From DATKJS01 sp964551995 (GTDB lineage Bacteria; Acidobacteriota; Aminicenantia; Aminicenantales; Saccharicenantaceae): a DNA stretch of 64,000 nucleotides. The notes beneath the pieces were generated by a model. That model saw nothing but the letters and a program-made list of their open reading frames with translations. It searched no databases and was not told the DNA's origin. The position numbers were made by a program, and so were the translations under genes. Position 1 is the stretch's first letter, and every line of letters starts with the position of its first letter. Below, one piece after another: positions 25,654 to 34,200 of this stretch. The stretch is taken from the NCBI GenBank assembly GCA_964551995.1, contig CAZKFD010000012.1, forward strand, positions 29,166 to 93,165, read 5' to 3'.

Positions 25654-27198
25654 ATGTCGCAAAACGGCGAGAGCCTTCCTCTCAAAGTCGAGAGTTATAC
25701 CCATCCGCCGGAGCCGACGCGGCTCGACATCAGGAAGGTCCTCGGGTCGGTCGCCCTGACCTCGATCTCGGGGCTGGCGCCGGGCCTCACCAGGATCGGC
25801 TTCATCCGCAGGCCGCTGGCCCGGTCCCTGGAGAAGCATGTCCGGGAGAGCAGCCTGCGCGTCGCGGAAACGGGGAAGAAGCTGCCCCGGGTCGTCGAGG
25901 ACAGGATGCAGATCGCCGTGACCATCCTCCGCACGATCGAGAAGGCCGTCGCCGAGAGGCGGATCAGCCGGTCGTCCATCCAGCGGCTGCTCAAGAACCT
26001 GGCTCACGACGCCCTCATGCACAAGGGCCAGCCGTCGGTCCGGGAGCAGTTCCGTCAGAGCATGAAGCTCAACCCGCCCGAGGTCCTGCTCATCAGCCCG
26101 ACGAAGGTGTGCAACCTCCGCTGCAAGGGATGTTACGCCGATTCGACCTCCGCCCTGGAAAAGCTGAGCTGGCCCGTTCTGGACCGAGTGGTCTCGGAGG
26201 TCCACGACCTCTGGGGAGGCCGGTTCATCGTCTTCAGCGGCGGCGAGCCGCTGATGTACCGGGACGCGGGCCACGGGGTCCTGGACCTGGCCGAGAAGCA
26301 CCCGGACGTCTATTTCATGATGTATACGAACGGGACGCTCATCAACGACGCAACCGCCCGCCGGATGGCCAAGCTGGGGAACGTCATGCCCGCGGTCTCC
26401 ATCGAGGGCCTCCGCGAGCGGACCGACGAGCGGCGCGGCGCGGGCGTCTTCGACAAGATCGTCGAGGCCATGGGGCGGCTGCGGCGCGAGAAGGTCTTCT
26501 TCGGCGTGTCCATGACGGTCACCAAGGACAACGCCGAGGAGTCGCTCTCGGACAAGGTCATCGACTTCTATTTCCGGGAGATGGGGGCCCTCTTCGCCTG
26601 GGTCTTCCACTACATGCCCATCGGCCGGGCCATCACCCTCGAGCTCATGCCGACGCCCGAGCAGCGCGTCTGGCTCTACAAGCGCTCGCTCGAGCTCATC
26701 AAGGACCGCCGGCTGTTCATCGCCGATTTCTGGAACGGGGGGACGGCGGCCCAGGGCTGCATCGCCGCGGGACGGTCGGGCGGATACATGGTCGTCTGCT
26801 GGAACGGGGACGTCATCCCCTGCGTCTTCATGCCGTATTCGCCGGTCAACGTCAACGACGCCTACGCCCAGGGGAAGAATCTCGTGGACATCTGGGCGAA
26901 TCCCTTCTTCGCGAACCTCCGCAGCTGGCAGCACTCCTACGGCTACGACAAGGACTACGACCAGAAAGGCGAAATCCGGAACTGGATCATGCCCTGCCCT
27001 ATCCGCGACCATTACGCCGAGTTCCATCCGTGGATCGAAAAGTACGGCCTCAAGCCCCTCGACGAGAGTGCGGCGGAGGCCGCCGCCGATCCGGAATACC
27101 GGGAAGGCATGATCCGGTACAACAAGGCCGTGGCGGAACTCCTCGACCCGATCTGGGAGGGCGAGTACCGCGACGCAAACTACAAACTTTCTCATTGA
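25654..27198 (+). CDS. radical SAM protein with SPASM-like C-terminal region
   Basis: This 514-residue protein has an N-terminal helical extension of about 140 residues with many basic residues. The radical SAM cluster motif CNLRCKGC follows (CxxxCxxC, about residue 154), then FSGGEPLMYRD (the GGEP strand binding SAM) and MYTNGTLIND. The C-terminal region has scattered cysteines (AQGCIAAG, VVCWNGDVIPCVFMP, IMPCPIRDH), which suggests auxiliary iron-sulfur binding of the SPASM or twitch kind. It should cleave SAM reductively to start a radical reaction, often on a peptide or protein. No precursor peptide gene was found nearby apart from the questionable leader at 25626. Substrate unknown. Confidence 0.9.
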   Translation: MSQNGESLPLKVESYTHPPEPTRLDIRKVLGSVALTSISGLAPGLTRIGFIRRPLARSLEKHVRESSLRVAETGKKLPRVVEDRMQIAVTILRTIEKAVAERRISRSSIQRLLKNLAHDALMHKGQPSVREQFRQSMKLNPPEVLLISPTKVCNLRCKGCYADSTSALEKLSWPVLDRVVSEVHDLWGGRFIVFSGGEPLMYRDAGHGVLDLAEKHPDVYFMMYTNGTLINDATARRMAKLGNVMPAVSIEGLRERTDERRGAGVFDKIVEAMGRLRREKVFFGVSMTVTKDNAEESLSDKVIDFYFREMGALFAWVFHYMPIGRAITLELMPTPEQRVWLYKRSLELIKDRRLFIADFWNGGTAAQGCIAAGRSGGYMVVCWNGDVIPCVFMPYSPVNVNDAYAQGKNLVDIWANPFFANLRSWQHSYGYDKDYDQKGEIRNWIMPCPIRDHYAEFHPWIEKYGLKPLDESAAEAAADPEYREGMIRYNKAVAELLDPIWEGEYRDANYKLSH

Positions 27199-27208
27199 CG
27201 AGGTCGTG

Positions 27209-28099
27209 ATGCGTTCGAAACTCCGAAGGGACGGGCTTGGCCTGCGGCGGGCCTTCGCGGCCGCGGCGGGCTCTCTCTTCGTCCTGGCCCTCTTCGCGGC
27301 CGGACCCGCGCCCCGGCAGGAAACGCCAGCCGGGCAGGCGCGGGAGGCGGCCGGGGGGCAGGTCATCGATCTCTGGACCGGCGGGTACGACATCACGGCC
27401 CACTTCTTATTCTTCAACCTCGGCAGCGTCGGCACGATGAGCATCGAAGCGGACATCAAGCGGGACGGCAACGTCCTCAAGAAATACCTGAGCCTCAAGG
27501 GCGACGTCAACAAGGAGCACGCCCAGAGATACGACTACCACGGCGAGTTCATCACCCGGACCGTGCTGCCGCTGAAGCCCGACGGGACGGTCGACGAGGA
27601 GGCCGTGAAGTCCTTCCAGGGCTACGAGAAGAACTCCTCGGGGTTCCTGAAGCTGAACAAAAAATACGAGGCGGAAAAGATCACCTTCCTGCCGGGCCGG
27701 GCCGTCGCCACGCGCGAGGACGGCAGCGAGAAGACCGTCGAGGGCGATTACGCCAGCATCATGTCGCCGCTCGACTACCTGATGGACCACGAGATCAAGG
27801 TCGGCAAGACCATCGAGCTGCCCTACGTCCTCAACGGCGCCCCGCACGTCTTCCGGTGCGAGGTGAAGAAGCTCGAGTTCATGGACGATTTCAAGTCGCG
27901 GGCCTACCAGATCGACATCTCGTCCTACGACAAGACCGGCGCCGAGGACGCGACGAGCAAGGACGTGTGGAAGAAAAAGGGGAACGTGCGCGTCTGGTTC
28001 TGCAAAGAGGGGCCCTACCGGAACCGGATGCTCCGGATGAGAATCAAGTTCCGCTGGTACTTGTGGCTCAACATGGAGCTCGAGCACCCCGCCAAGTGA
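27209..28099 (+). CDS. DUF3108-like periplasmic protein
   Basis: A 296-residue protein with a signal peptide after a basic start (RSKLRRDGLGLRRAFAAAAG...LFVLALFAAG). The mature part is beta-rich and lipocalin-like, in the manner of DUF3108 proteins: LGSVGTMSIEADIKRDG near the start, a middle with MSPLDYLMDHEIKVGKTIEL, and a final strand KGNVRVWFCKEG...RMRIKFRWYLWLNMEL. An in-frame GTG lies one codon earlier at 27206; ATG 27209 has GAGG at a good distance. It follows the radical SAM gene by ten bases and is probably co-transcribed with it. Confidence 0.75.
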   Translation: MRSKLRRDGLGLRRAFAAAAGSLFVLALFAAGPAPRQETPAGQAREAAGGQVIDLWTGGYDITAHFLFFNLGSVGTMSIEADIKRDGNVLKKYLSLKGDVNKEHAQRYDYHGEFITRTVLPLKPDGTVDEEAVKSFQGYEKNSSGFLKLNKKYEAEKITFLPGRAVATREDGSEKTVEGDYASIMSPLDYLMDHEIKVGKTIELPYVLNGAPHVFRCEVKKLEFMDDFKSRAYQIDISSYDKTGAEDATSKDVWKKKGNVRVWFCKEGPYRNRMLRMRIKFRWYLWLNMELEHPAK

Positions 28100-28474
28100 A
28101 CTGTTCGAACGTCGGACGGGTCCTGTCCCGGTGCGTTCCCAGGTGAGGTGGCGCCAAGGCCGTCCTCATCCCCCGGCCCCGGGAACCTGTCCCGGTCCCC
28201 CCGTCGCAAAGGCCGACGGGACCCCATCCAAACGGAGGCTTACGGACGGCCTCGGCTCCACCAGCAGGGAGCGGGGCTTCCGAAGAGACCATGAAAAGTG
28301 ACGCGGATCGACTCGAAGCCACACTTCTGCTAAATTTCTGAAACAGGTTTGTTCGTTTTTATGGGGCTTGGTACGGCTAAACCGCTGCATCACGCTCCGG
28401 CCGTTCCCCTCGGCCCATGCAGCGCACCGCTCCGCCAACAGGGAGCTGCAAAGAGCGGGCAGGTCTCCCGTGCG
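28100..28474. other. 375-bp intergenic region, no gene recognised
   Basis: This stretch separates two convergent genes. It is GC-rich at the left, with several short inverted repeats around TTCCCAGG and CCCGGGAAC near 28135-28190 that could fold into a bidirectional terminator, although no T-run follows. Open frames in it have no coding character or ribosome site. I see no structured RNA family in it. Confidence 0.4.
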
Positions 28475-31400
28475 CTATTTAGCCTCCGCCGCCGGCTTGG
28501 GCGCTCCGACGTCGAGGCTGCGGTAGTTCAGCGCGGCGTTGAAGAGCAGCTCGAAGCTCCCGAAGGTCTCGTAGCGCCACATGGGGTTGAAGGCGAAGTA
28601 GACGACGTGCCCCTTCCCCACAGTGACGTCGACCACGGCCGGCTTCGTGGCCAGCTCCTGACCGCCCTCGAGAAGGCCCGAAACGAGCAGGTTGTCGGCC
28701 GTGTCGAAGCGCATGATCGTCCGGACCTTGTTGAGGTCGGGCGGCATGTAGAGGCTGATGAGGTCCTTATATTCCGCCGGGATGCCGCCCCCGCCGCCCG
28801 GCGTCTTCTCGACGCTCGGAACGCGGCCCTGGACGACGTCGGCGTCCTTGGCCCCGCCGCGTCCGGAGGGGCGCCCGGACGGTCCGCCCCCGCCGCCCAT
28901 GAGCTCGCCGATGTCCGCGCCGATGAGCGCCTTCATGCCCGTCTCGAGCACCGGGCCCCAGCTGAAGTACACGCCCAGGTTCCGCCCGTAGCCGTATCCG
29001 ATCGGGCTGAGGAGGTCCGACAGGTTCGCGCTCAGGACCGCGCCGGCGACCTTGAGCTTCTCGGGCTCGGCCACGGCGACGCTCTCGACGATGCCGTAGC
29101 TCGACGGGAGCTCGGCCATCGAGGCGATCGGCACGAACAGGCCGCCCTCCTCGATGAACCGCTTGAGGTGGAGGACGCCGGCGAGCTCGATGCCGCCGCG
29201 GATGTCCGCGCGCCCGTCGGGCGTGCCGATGTTGGGGTACCTCTCGGTCTTCATCCAGGGGACCGGCTCGCCCCCGTCGAGGCCGTTGACGACCCTCTGG
29301 ATGTGCCCGAACATGGCTGCCGGCGGGAAGATGATGACGTCGTATTTCGCCCGGAGGTCGGCGTTGTCCCGGATCTCCTGGACGGGGATGTAGGCATACG
29401 GGATGTCCAGCCGGTCGAAGGTCAGCCGGAACCAGCCCTCGTCCTGGGTGTTCATCCACGAGTGCAGGATGGCGATCCGCGGCGCGGCGAGCTCGTGGGT
29501 CGCGCCCTTCGGCAGGGAAGGAAGCCCGTAGGCCGTGAGGCCCAGGTCGGCGCAGGCCCGGTCCAGGCGCGCCTCGAGGTCGGCCGGGTTCCCGTCCCTC
29601 GGGATGAGGAAGCTCCCGGCGGCGAAGCGGACATCGCCCTGGTTGAAGCCGTCCTCGGCGGCCAGCATCCGCACGTCCTTGAGCCGGTAGCGGAAGGTCA
29701 TGAGCTCGGGCTCGGCGGCGTTGGCCACGGCGAAGGCGACGGCCTTCTGCGCGCCCTCAACACGGCCCGCGATCGTCACATCCTTGTTGAGGAGCCTCAT
29801 CGGCGCGTCCAGGATCTTGGTGTCGGTGACCCGGACCGTCTTGACGTTGTAGAGCGCCCCCAGGGTCCAGCCGGTGTCGTCATAGGGCTGCGGGTCGTTG
29901 GGATTGTAGTACTGGGTATCGAGGAGCATGTCGGCGCAGCGGCTGTACGGCTGGTCCATGCGGACGATGTAGCTTCCGGCCGGGAACGTGTCTTTGCCGG
30001 CGGTGACAGGCTTGTCCGCGGCCTGGACCTCGACGCCGTCCCGTCGCAGGAGATTGACGAGACGGGCCGCGGCGAGCGGCCGGTCCGTGCCGGACGGGAT
30101 AACGTAGGCCACCGGGCCTTCTGTCCGGGCCTTGGCCACGGAACGCCGACCCTTGAGGAGGAACTCCTCGAGGAAGCGGGTCCTGTTCGCGGCCACGTGG
30201 CCGAAGCTCAGAAGGACGGTGCTCTGCATGATGTTCGTGTTGTCGCGGAAGGACCAGCGGACGGACTCGAACGGCGGGTTGGGACGGTACCAAGCGCGCT
30301 TGGACTCGGCGCCCACGTTCCGGACCAGCGTGTCCGCCCCCGTGCCGCCGAAGGTTTCGTAGAAGCGGCCGACGGAGTTGTGAAACAGGGCGACGTAGAA
30401 GGCGTAGTTGGCGGCCCAGCCGTCGTAGAAGCCGTGCGTCCAGACACCGGGGACGCCGCGCCGCGTCATGCCGCTGACGTCGTTGTCGGCAAGCTCCTGC
30501 CACTCGTCGATCGTGATCGGGTCGAGCCAGGCGTTGTAGGGGCCCGTCCCCGTCGAAACGTAGAGATAGGGGACGGATTCGTGGAGGTCGTGCATGATTA
30601 TCGGGTGCCACTCGAAATAGGCCTGGAGCAGGTTCCGGGTGAGCTGGAGGCCGAGGCCGATGGCGTCGCGGTTGTCGTCGTGGAGGACGTATTTCCCCCA
30701 GTAGATCGGCGGCAGGGTCTTCTTGTCCTTGTTGTCCTTCTTGTAGATGTAGGAGTCGACGGCCTTGTCCCAGCCGTCAACCTCGAGGATGGGCGTCATG
30801 AGGACGACCATGTTGTCGCGGATGGACCGGATCATGTCGGAGTCCTCTACGGCCAAGCGGTAGGCCAGCTCCATCATCATCTCGGGCGAGCCGCACTCGG
30901 TCGAGTGAAGGCCGCCGGTGAGCCAGTAGACGGGCACGCCCTCGGCGGCCAGCCGGGCCCCCTCGCCGTCCTTGAGGCCGCGGGGGTCGGCCAGGCGCGA
31001 CATGATCTCCTTGATGCGGCCGAGACGGGCCATATTCTCGGCGGAGGAGACGGCCACGGCGATCATCTCGCGGCCCTCGTCGGTCGGCCCGATGGAAAAG
31101 ACGCGGACCAGGGGCGTCGCCGCGGCCAGGGCCCGGAAGTACCTGTAGATCTCGGCGGAGTGGTCGAGGATGTCGGGCGCGCCGACGATGTGGCCGAGGA
31201 CCTTGAAGGGCGTAGGCACCGTGGCGGAGGCCGGCAGGTGGTCGACGAGCTCGGTCAGGAAGAACTTCTCCGTTGTGTATTCCAGGATTTTGGCCGTGTA
31301 GTCTTTGTCGAGGATCTGGGACGGCTGCGTCGCGGGCGCCTGTTGAGCCGCCGCCTGTTGATTCGTCGCGGCGGAGGGCGGGCGCGGCGATGCGGCTTTC

Positions 31401-31507
31401 GATGCTGCAGCCTGCGGAGAGCCGGCCGTAAGCAACACCAAGGCCAGCGGCAAGAGAACGGCGGCGCACGCGCGCCGGAAGCGGGATGAGATGCCGTGGA
31501 GAGACAT
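28475..31507 (-). CDS. secreted M14 family zinc carboxypeptidase with GATase-like C-terminal domain
   Basis: This 1010-residue protein has a signal peptide (residues 1-34) and an Ala/Gln/Pro-rich linker to about residue 65. The M14 domain shows the zinc pair in LTGGLHSTECGSPE (His201, Glu204) and a later HDLHES that can give the third ligand. It should remove C-terminal residues from peptides or act on a related amide. The last third (from about residue 640) resembles a glutamine-amidotransferase-like fold (APRIAILHSWMNTQDEGW) and has a Gly-rich loop (GGGGGPSGRPSGRGG, GGGGG). Large M14 proteins with this extra domain are common in Acidobacteriota and Bacteroidota. GAGGAGG precedes the ATG; the promoter is at 31550-31580. 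Confidence 0.9.
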   Translation of the reverse strand: MSLHGISSRFRRACAAVLLPLALVLLTAGSPQAAASKAASPRPPSAATNQQAAAQQAPATQPSQILDKDYTAKILEYTTEKFFLTELVDHLPASATVPTPFKVLGHIVGAPDILDHSAEIYRYFRALAAATPLVRVFSIGPTDEGREMIAVAVSSAENMARLGRIKEIMSRLADPRGLKDGEGARLAAEGVPVYWLTGGLHSTECGSPEMMMELAYRLAVEDSDMIRSIRDNMVVLMTPILEVDGWDKAVDSYIYKKDNKDKKTLPPIYWGKYVLHDDNRDAIGLGLQLTRNLLQAYFEWHPIIMHDLHESVPYLYVSTGTGPYNAWLDPITIDEWQELADNDVSGMTRRGVPGVWTHGFYDGWAANYAFYVALFHNSVGRFYETFGGTGADTLVRNVGAESKRAWYRPNPPFESVRWSFRDNTNIMQSTVLLSFGHVAANRTRFLEEFLLKGRRSVAKARTEGPVAYVIPSGTDRPLAAARLVNLLRRDGVEVQAADKPVTAGKDTFPAGSYIVRMDQPYSRCADMLLDTQYYNPNDPQPYDDTGWTLGALYNVKTVRVTDTKILDAPMRLLNKDVTIAGRVEGAQKAVAFAVANAAEPELMTFRYRLKDVRMLAAEDGFNQGDVRFAAGSFLIPRDGNPADLEARLDRACADLGLTAYGLPSLPKGATHELAAPRIAILHSWMNTQDEGWFRLTFDRLDIPYAYIPVQEIRDNADLRAKYDVIIFPPAAMFGHIQRVVNGLDGGEPVPWMKTERYPNIGTPDGRADIRGGIELAGVLHLKRFIEEGGLFVPIASMAELPSSYGIVESVAVAEPEKLKVAGAVLSANLSDLLSPIGYGYGRNLGVYFSWGPVLETGMKALIGADIGELMGGGGGPSGRPSGRGGAKDADVVQGRVPSVEKTPGGGGGIPAEYKDLISLYMPPDLNKVRTIMRFDTADNLLVSGLLEGGQELATKPAVVDVTVGKGHVVYFAFNPMWRYETFGSFELLFNAALNYRSLDVGAPKPAAEAK

Positions 31508-31549
31508 GGACGGGCCTCCTCTTCAACGATGTTTGGAGATCGAACGGGA

Positions 31550-31580
31550 ATTATACTATTTTTCGACGATTTGAGGTCAA
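31550..31580 (-). promoter_or_regulatory. sigma-70-type promoter of the M14 peptidase
   Basis: Minus-strand TATAAT (31550-31555) is a perfect -10. The best -35, TTGACC (31575-31580), is 19 bases away, slightly long. Repeat element B starts ten bases further upstream. Confidence 0.6.
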
Positions 31581-31590
31581 TGTTTTATTT

Positions 31591-31853
31591 GGGGTTGGAC
31601 CATGAAAACCAATTCATAATAAATGAATTAGCCGTATTTCTAGCGGCTTTTTTTCTTATCTTCATCCCTCCTTACGGCTGACTCGGTCTCATGAACCACC
31701 CTTCTATCCGCGCCATGATGCGCACCATAGCGTTCGATCTCGGCTCCTAAACCTTAAACTGAACGCGACCCCCGGTGGGGACCGTTAGGCAAAAAACGGC
31801 CCAACAATGTGGATAATTTATTTATTATCAGCCAGATAATATGGTCCGACCCC
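31591..31853. repeat. intergenic element B with GGGGTYGGACCAT inverted ends
   Basis: The left end GGGGTTGGACCAT (31591-31603) and the right end TGGTCCGACCCC (31842-31853) are inverted copies with one mismatch, bounding 263 bp. Inside the left end is the palindrome AATTCAT-AATA-AATGAATT. A plus-strand hairpin AGCCG/CGGCT (31630-31648) followed by seven T looks like an intrinsic terminator. Near the right end are CCTAA...TTAGG and a GACCCC/GGGGAC stem. No protein-coding frame is convincing. The element fills the space between the M14 promoter and the end of nrdJ. Confidence 0.6.
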
Positions 31854-31871
31854 GAATCAAACAGATCAAAA

Positions 31872-33956
31872 TCAAGCGCACTTGCTCCAGCCGCAGTTCG
31901 GGCAGACGGGGCACTTCTCATCGGGCAGCAGCGCGCCGCAGATCTTGCAGCGCACCGTGTAGAAGTCCTTGCCGCTCTGGCGGACTTCGCCGAAGTGCTT
32001 TTCGAGAACCTTGGCGATCGCGTCGGGGATCGACTGGATGAGGCCGCCCTCGGTGAAGATGGGCTCGGAGCCCCCGATCCCCTTGAGCTGCTGGATGACC
32101 TCGTCGGCCTCGACCCCGGTCCGCAGGGCGAGCGAGATGAGCCGCCCCAGCGCCTCGGCGTCGGCCATGGTCGAGTAGCCGCTCTTGCCGATCGAGGCGA
32201 AGACCTCGAACGGCTTCTGATTCTGGTAGGAGATCGTCACATAGAGGTTGCCGAAGCCAGTCTTGATCTTGTCGGTCGTCGAGGGCAGCGACATCGGCCG
32301 TTCCTGGGGATGGAGGATCTCGCTCCCGTTCTTGTAGAGGACCTGGCTTTCCCGGCAGCCGTCGCGGTAGATGGTGATGCCCTTGGTCCCGAGGTCCCAG
32401 GCCAGGTAGAAGGTCCTGTCGACGTCCTCGACCGTCGCCTCGTGGGGGAAATTGATCGTCTTGGAGACGGAGTTGTCGACGTGCTTCTGGAAGGCCGCCT
32501 GCGTCCGGACGTGCCATTCGGGCGGGACCTCGTGGGCCGAGACGAAGTAGTCGGCCAGCGGCTTCCCCGCGTGCGCCTCCTTCCACGCGGCGTACACCGG
32601 GTGAACGTCCTTGAGCTCCGAGTCGAGGATCTTCGAGACGACCTCGAAGGCGAAGACCGGCTCGATCGACGACGAGCAGCCCGCAATCCGCGAGATCGTC
32701 CCGGTCGGGGCGATGGTGAAGACGGTCGCGTTCCTCATCTTCGACCCCTTGTAAATCGACTTCCCGATATTCGGGAAGCTCCCCCGCTCGCCCGCCAGGC
32801 CGCGCGAGGCGGCCACGGCCTCCCGCCGGACGAAGCCGGCGGCCTTCTCGGCGAGCGCCAGGGCCTTGGCCGAATCGTACTTGATCTTCATCAGAAGCAG
32901 AAGGTCGGCCCAGCCCATGACGCCCAGGCCGATGCGGCGGTTGCCGCGCGACATCTCCTCTATCTGGGGCAAAGGATAGCGGTTGACGTCGATGACGTCG
33001 TCCAGAAAGCGTATGCCGAGCCGGACCGCGCGGCCGAGGCGCTCCCAATCGATCTCGTCCCTCTTCCGGGGGCTGAAGAAATTGGCCAGGTTGATGGAAC
33101 CGAGGTTGCACGACTCGTAGTCGTGAAGGGGCTGCTCGCCGCAGGGATTGGTGGCGCGGATCGGGCCGAGCGCCGCCGTGGGGTTGGCCCCGTTGACGCG
33201 GTCGATGAAGATCAGCCCGGGGTCGCCCACGGCCCAGGCCGACTCGACGATGAGCTGGAAGACCTTGCGCGCGTCCCTCTTTCCTGCCGGCCGGCCCGTG
33301 TGCGGGTCGACGAGACCGTAGGATCCGCCGGCCTTGACGGCGGCCATGAAGGCGTCGGTGACCGCGACCGAGATGTTGAAGTTCATGACGCTCTGGCCGT
33401 CGAGCTTCATCTGAACAAATTCTTCGATGTCCGGGTGGTCGACGCGGAGGATGCCCATGTTGGCGCCGCGGCGCGTCCCGCCCTGCTTGACGGCCTCCGT
33501 GGCGGCGTCGATGACGCGGAGGAAGGAGACCGGGCCGGAAGCGACGCCCTGGGTCTTGCGGACGAAGCTCCCCCGAGGGCGCAGGCGGCTGAAGTCGAAG
33601 CCCGTGCCGCCGCCTTCCTTATGGACGAGGGCCGCGTTCTTGACGGTCTCGAAGATCGAGTCGAGCGAGTCCTCGATCGGCAGGACGAAGCAGGCGCTGA
33701 GACACATGCGGCGGCCGGCGCCGGTCAGAGTCGGGCTGTTCGGCAGGAAGTCCCGGCCGGCCATCAGGCGGAAGAACTCCTCGGCGTACGTCTTCCGCGC
33801 CGCTTTCGTCTTTTCGGCGGCAGCGATATTGTCGGCGACGCGCCGGAAGAGGTCGGCGGGGCTCTTGTCGACGAGCTCGCCCTTCTCGTTCTTCAGGAAG
33901 TAGCGCGCCTTGAGGATCTTCAGGGCGTTTTCGGAGAATCCGGCGGCTGCGCTCAT
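31872..33956 (-). CDS. nrdJ: vitamin B12-dependent ribonucleoside-diphosphate reductase (class II)
   Basis: A 694-residue adenosylcobalamin-dependent reductase that makes deoxynucleotides without oxygen. Family motifs are LPNSPTLTGAGRRMCLSACF with the redox cysteine, EGGGTGFDFSRLRP, QGGTRRGANMGIL, the active-site loop ATNPCGEQPL followed by ESCNLGSINL, and MGWADLLLLM. The C-terminal tail has the cysteine-rich zinc motif CKICGALLPDEKCPVCPNCG typical of NrdJ. The frame is open upstream to 34094, but ATG 33956 follows GGAGG and begins at the conserved N-terminus. The 5' leader of about 85 bases has no B12-box, so a cobalamin riboswitch is not seen. Promoter at 34048-34076. Confidence 0.96.
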   Translation of the reverse strand: MSAAAGFSENALKILKARYFLKNEKGELVDKSPADLFRRVADNIAAAEKTKAARKTYAEEFFRLMAGRDFLPNSPTLTGAGRRMCLSACFVLPIEDSLDSIFETVKNAALVHKEGGGTGFDFSRLRPRGSFVRKTQGVASGPVSFLRVIDAATEAVKQGGTRRGANMGILRVDHPDIEEFVQMKLDGQSVMNFNISVAVTDAFMAAVKAGGSYGLVDPHTGRPAGKRDARKVFQLIVESAWAVGDPGLIFIDRVNGANPTAALGPIRATNPCGEQPLHDYESCNLGSINLANFFSPRKRDEIDWERLGRAVRLGIRFLDDVIDVNRYPLPQIEEMSRGNRRIGLGVMGWADLLLLMKIKYDSAKALALAEKAAGFVRREAVAASRGLAGERGSFPNIGKSIYKGSKMRNATVFTIAPTGTISRIAGCSSSIEPVFAFEVVSKILDSELKDVHPVYAAWKEAHAGKPLADYFVSAHEVPPEWHVRTQAAFQKHVDNSVSKTINFPHEATVEDVDRTFYLAWDLGTKGITIYRDGCRESQVLYKNGSEILHPQERPMSLPSTTDKIKTGFGNLYVTISYQNQKPFEVFASIGKSGYSTMADAEALGRLISLALRTGVEADEVIQQLKGIGGSEPIFTEGGLIQSIPDAIAKVLEKHFGEVRQSGKDFYTVRCKICGALLPDEKCPVCPNCGWSKCA

Positions 33957-34047
33957 CTCAGTCTTCCTCCACCTGTTCGGGCGGCCGCGGGCGCGGTGAC
34001 GGGGCCGGCCGCCGCTTCGGGATATTGAACCTATCAGATTGGTAAAG

Positions 34048-34076
34048 ATTATAACGCCGCGCCGCCGTTTTTTCAA
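34048..34076 (-). promoter_or_regulatory. strong sigma-70-type promoter of nrdJ
   Basis: Minus-strand TTGAAA (34071-34076) and TATAAT (34048-34053) with a 17-base spacer, close to consensus. A GGGGACACAATACTCA repeat begins eight bases upstream of the -35 box. Confidence 0.75.
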
Positions 34077-34084
34077 GCTCAATC

Positions 34085-34110
34085 GGGGACACAATACTCA
34101 TTTCCGAATT
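34085..34110. repeat. GGGGACACAATACTCA repeat unit
   Basis: A 26-base copy, GGGGACACAATACTCATT followed by TCCGAATT. It matches the copies at 35772-35798, 35853-35878 (inverted) and 44469-44494. It lies between the divergent promoters of nrdJ and the lipoprotein gene. Confidence 0.75.
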
Positions 34111-34168
34111 TCGGCCCGGCGCATCGAACCGCCTGCGACCGTCGTTATGGAATAAACCACAAATCCTC

Positions 34169-34174
34169 TATAAT
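34169..34174 (+). promoter_or_regulatory. -10 box of the lipoprotein gene
   Basis: A perfect TATAAT 26 bases before the ATG at 34201. The -35 region 18 bases away (TTATGG) is poor, so an activator may be needed or the promoter is weak. Confidence 0.5.
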
Positions 34175-34200
34175 AGAAATATCCCAAAAGGACGAAAAAC

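Noticed and set aside
28100..28474. Structured RNA (RNase P, SRP or tmRNA) in a GC-rich intergenic region
   Set aside because: None of the conserved core sequences of these RNAs is present; only short inverted repeats are visible.
28349..31489. Long plus-strand open frame opposite the M14 peptidase (and similar ones opposite the RND pump and tricorn genes)
   Set aside because: These are shadow frames caused by high GC codon use: they have Val/Asp/Arg/Gly-rich composition, no domains and no ribosome sites, while the minus-strand genes show full family motifs.
33957..34045. Cobalamin riboswitch ahead of the B12-dependent reductase
   Set aside because: The leader is only about 85 bases and lacks the B12-box and the long multi-helix core.
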